Shown piece after piece: positions 61,909 to 64,000 of a stretch of 64,000 bases of DNA; positions within the stretch are counted from its first letter, which is position 1, and the number at the start of each line of letters is the position of its first letter. The notes beneath the pieces were generated by a model. It ran no database searches and had not been told where the DNA came from. It worked only from the letters and a program-made list of their open reading frames with translations. The stretch spans positions 62,001-126,000 of the forward strand of contig CALULN010000021.1 of assembly GCA_944321505.1 (NCBI GenBank). Reading direction: 5' to 3'. Made by a program: the position numbers and the translations under genes. The DNA is from Candidatus Methanomethylophilaceae archaeon (GTDB lineage: Archaea; Thermoplasmatota; Thermoplasmata; Methanomassiliicoccales; Methanomethylophilaceae).

Positions 61909-64000
61909 CTACTCTCTGCGGATCGCCGACGCCAGGCGCGACGCCAGAGCGGACAGCGCCTCCAGCGGCCTGCCGCCGCTGACCCACATGATGCCGTGAT
62001 AGGATGCGGCGGCGATGCCTATCGCCAGGATGAACGCCAGCACCCATGAGGAGCTCTCGCTGATGGCGGACTGATCCACCGTCAGGGTCCCGTACACAAG
62101 GGTGATGATGTAATCCCCCGCCTCGGTGCCCGGAAGGGCCGCCGGGACGAATGTGTTGGCGGAAGAGCCGGGAGCGGTCTGCTGGCCGGTGAAGACCCAG
62201 ATGAACCCATCATCGCCGAAGAGCTGTCCGTTCACGACCGTCACCTCGTTCCCGGTAAGAGGCTCGCCGTCGTACATCCCCTGCACGGAGGAGGACTCCA
62301 CAGTGAGCCCGGCAGGAGCCACGGTGACGGAGACTCCGAACATCGTCGGGACGCATCCCGGCCTCTCCACCTTCACCCACACGACGCCGCTGTCGGAGAC
62401 ATGGGTGACGGTCGGAACGTCGGATACGAATGTCGTGCCGTCCGTGCTGTAGGAGACCTTGTCCCCCTGCATGGTGCCGATGACGGTGACAGCGATGTGC
62501 TCCGATCCGTCATAGACGCCGGTGTAGCCGTTGACGGTGATGCCGGTGATGTCCTGCAGACCGTCGTAGACTATCCTGTAGGGTATGCTCACCGTGCCGG
62601 TGAGGTTCCCTATGCCCTCCGCCACCACGTAGACGCAGTCTCCAGTGACGTTGACGGTGTCGCCGACGTAGGACAGGATGTAGTCCTCGACCTCGACCAG
62701 AGGCACCCCGTTCAGCGTGGCAGTGATGCCGGGCCTCACCTCGGCGCCGGTGTACATCTGATCCGGAACGGGGGCGATGGATACGTCTTCCATGGACGCG
62801 GGAACTATCATGAAGCCGATCTCCCTGACGCCGGAGAAGTTCCCTCTCCCCTCGATGATGATGACGGCGGTTCCTGCGTCGGTGTTGTCAGCGTAGCGCA
62901 GCTCGTAATCCTCCCACTCCGTGAGAGGAGCGCCGTTGAAGACGGCTGATATGCCGGGCTCGATCGGAGAGCCTGTGTACACCCTATCGTCGACATCGCC
63001 GATCCCGAATCCGTCCACCGATGCAGGGGAGATGTCGAACGTCAGGTGCCTGTAGCCGGTGAAGTTGCTGCCGTCCACGGCCCTGAGGACCACCGTTGCC
63101 GTTCCTGCTTCGATGTTGTCGTGGTACTCCACGGTGTAGTGCATGCCTTCGATCAGTTCCGACCCGTTGTACTCCGCGGATATCTCGGGAGTGTGGGCGG
63201 ATCCATGGTACACGGCATCATCCAGGTCCGCTATGTCCACCAGATCCAGATGCGCACGGCCGATGTCGAATCCGACGGTCAGCGACCCTTCGAAGTTGCC
63301 GTCCTCGACGGCGGTGACCGTCACGTATGCCGTTCCGGCATCGTAGTTGTCCGCATAGGACAGCGTGTAGTCCCTACCGGCTACGAGCGTCATGCCTCCG
63401 AACTCGACCAAAACATCCGGTTCCACCGCCGATCCCGTATGGGTGAGGCCGTCTGGAACGGTCACATGGGCGGAACCCAGATCGGCCTTCTCTATGATCC
63501 ATGTGAACGCCGTGGCCTTCAGCGAGTAGTTGCCGGCGTCGGAGCCTTCCATCACGACCCGGACATGATAGGTGCCGGCATCGGTGGCGCTGATGTCGCC
63601 TTCGAGATGCAGTGCGACGTCGTCGCCCTGCGCGATATCTGCGGAGAAATCGCCGAGCTCCGCGGTGTGCTTCTTTCCATCGTATATGAATCCGGTCTCG
63701 GACACCGACACGCCGATGGGTTTCCTCTTGATTTCGAAGGTGCCGTACGCCTCCCCGGTGAAGTTGCCTCTGCCGCTGATGGACACGGTGGCGGTGCCGG
63801 CGTTGACGTTATTGGAGTAGGACACGTCGTAGTCGCTGCCCTCGGCCAGAGCATTGCGGTTCCAGGTCACAGTGACATCGGGTCTGATCTCGGAGCCGTC
63901 GTAGGTCTGATCGGAGATGCCGCCGATGACCGCGTTTTCAATCGATGCGGGGACGATGCTGAATGTTAGCTCTTTCTCACCGGAGAAATTGCCTGTGCCA
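61909..64000 (-). CDS. Large surface protein with repeated beta domains (5' end outside window)
   Basis: At least 697 residues visible. Six or more repeats of about 75 residues share YTGS-PEI...NG-L-EG-DY-LSY-DN--AGTA-V-V-G-GNFTG, the pattern of MBG/YDG-type adhesion repeats. A non-repeat region follows (about 500-640 of the visible part), then a membrane helix (WVLAFILAIGIAAASYHGIMW) and a short basic tail, so it is anchored by its C-terminus with repeats outside. Ends in TAG. The start and signal peptide lie beyond 64000. Confidence 0.82.
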   Translation of the reverse strand, partial: GTGNFSGEKELTFSIVPASIENAVIGGISDQTYDGSEIRPDVTVTWNRNALAEGSDYDVSYSNNVNAGTATVSISGRGNFTGEAYGTFEIKRKPIGVSVSETGFIYDGKKHTAELGDFSADIAQGDDVALHLEGDISATDAGTYHVRVVMEGSDAGNYSLKATAFTWIIEKADLGSAHVTVPDGLTHTGSAVEPDVLVEFGGMTLVAGRDYTLSYADNYDAGTAYVTVTAVEDGNFEGSLTVGFDIGRAHLDLVDIADLDDAVYHGSAHTPEISAEYNGSELIEGMHYTVEYHDNIEAGTATVVLRAVDGSNFTGYRHLTFDISPASVDGFGIGDVDDRVYTGSPIEPGISAVFNGAPLTEWEDYELRYADNTDAGTAVIIIEGRGNFSGVREIGFMIVPASMEDVSIAPVPDQMYTGAEVRPGITATLNGVPLVEVEDYILSYVGDTVNVTGDCVYVVAEGIGNLTGTVSIPYRIVYDGLQDITGITVNGYTGVYDGSEHIAVTVIGTMQGDKVSYSTDGTTFVSDVPTVTHVSDSGVVWVKVERPGCVPTMFGVSVTVAPAGLTVESSSVQGMYDGEPLTGNEVTVVNGQLFGDDGFIWVFTGQQTAPGSSANTFVPAALPGTEAGDYIITLVYGTLTVDQSAISESSSWVLAFILAIGIAAASYHGIMWVSGGRPLEALSALASRLASAIRRE

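Overview
The window is a GC-rich archaeal chromosome segment from a methanogen, most likely a member of the Methanomassiliicoccales (Thermoplasmata). Seen directly: a complete methyl-coenzyme M reductase operon ordered mcrB-D-G-A with no mcrC, a RamA-type reductive activator of corrinoid proteins, archaeal topoisomerase VI, class I lysyl-tRNA synthetase, Sec61-beta, ribosomal protein eL41, and an intron-containing tRNA-Trp. The order-level assignment is inference.

Layout. 1-15.6 kb: housekeeping genes (hisS fragment, DRG GTPase, top6BA, lysS, Sec61-beta, antiporter), an acidic Ala/Glu/Pro-repeat protein, a TetR-DUF1638 pair with two operators, tRNA-Ser, and a nitrilase divergent from nadE. 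15.7-18.4 kb: after tRNA-Glu comes an AT-richer island with an intact and a decayed copy of a MntA/HepT (type VII) toxin-antitoxin pair and winged-helix remnants. 18.4-26.9 kb: MATE pump, Rrf2-nifB, cobalamin genes cbiL-cbiF, a candidate small RNA, marR-IMPase, and membrane proteins. 27-32 kb: an overlapping six-gene operon ACT, homoserine dehydrogenase, citramalate synthase, ACT, ACT, UPF0210. 32-35 kb: a large surface protein coupled to a MscS channel. 35.2-42.5 kb: the methanogenesis block (DUF2098, mcrAGDB, YcaO, Lrp/AsnC regulator, DUF169). 43-47.5 kb: ramA, tRNA-Trp with a box C/D intron, eL41, tRNA-Arg, and small enzymes. 47.8-64 kb: surface proteins, DUF4143 ATPases, the full archaeal shikimate operon from 2-amino-3,7-dideoxyheptulosonate synthase to chorismate synthase, a stand-alone prephenate dehydratase, and two transporters.

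How it works together. YcaO and McrA form a modifier-substrate pair: the Gly447-Tyr-Asp site and the other modified residues of McrA are all present. RamA and the cobalt-precorrin methyltransferases fit methyl-corrinoid methanogenesis. Aromatic synthesis is nearly complete here (aro operon plus prephenate dehydratase), and the ACT operon joins aspartate-family and citramalate branches leading to isoleucine.

Two general traits help choose starts. Many genes carry a TATA box centred about 25-28 nt before the start codon, implying leaderless mRNAs, while genes inside operons overlap by ATGA or GTGA. TGA is by far the main stop. TAG is rare but ends three of the six shikimate genes, which matters if the host decodes UAG as pyrrolysine.
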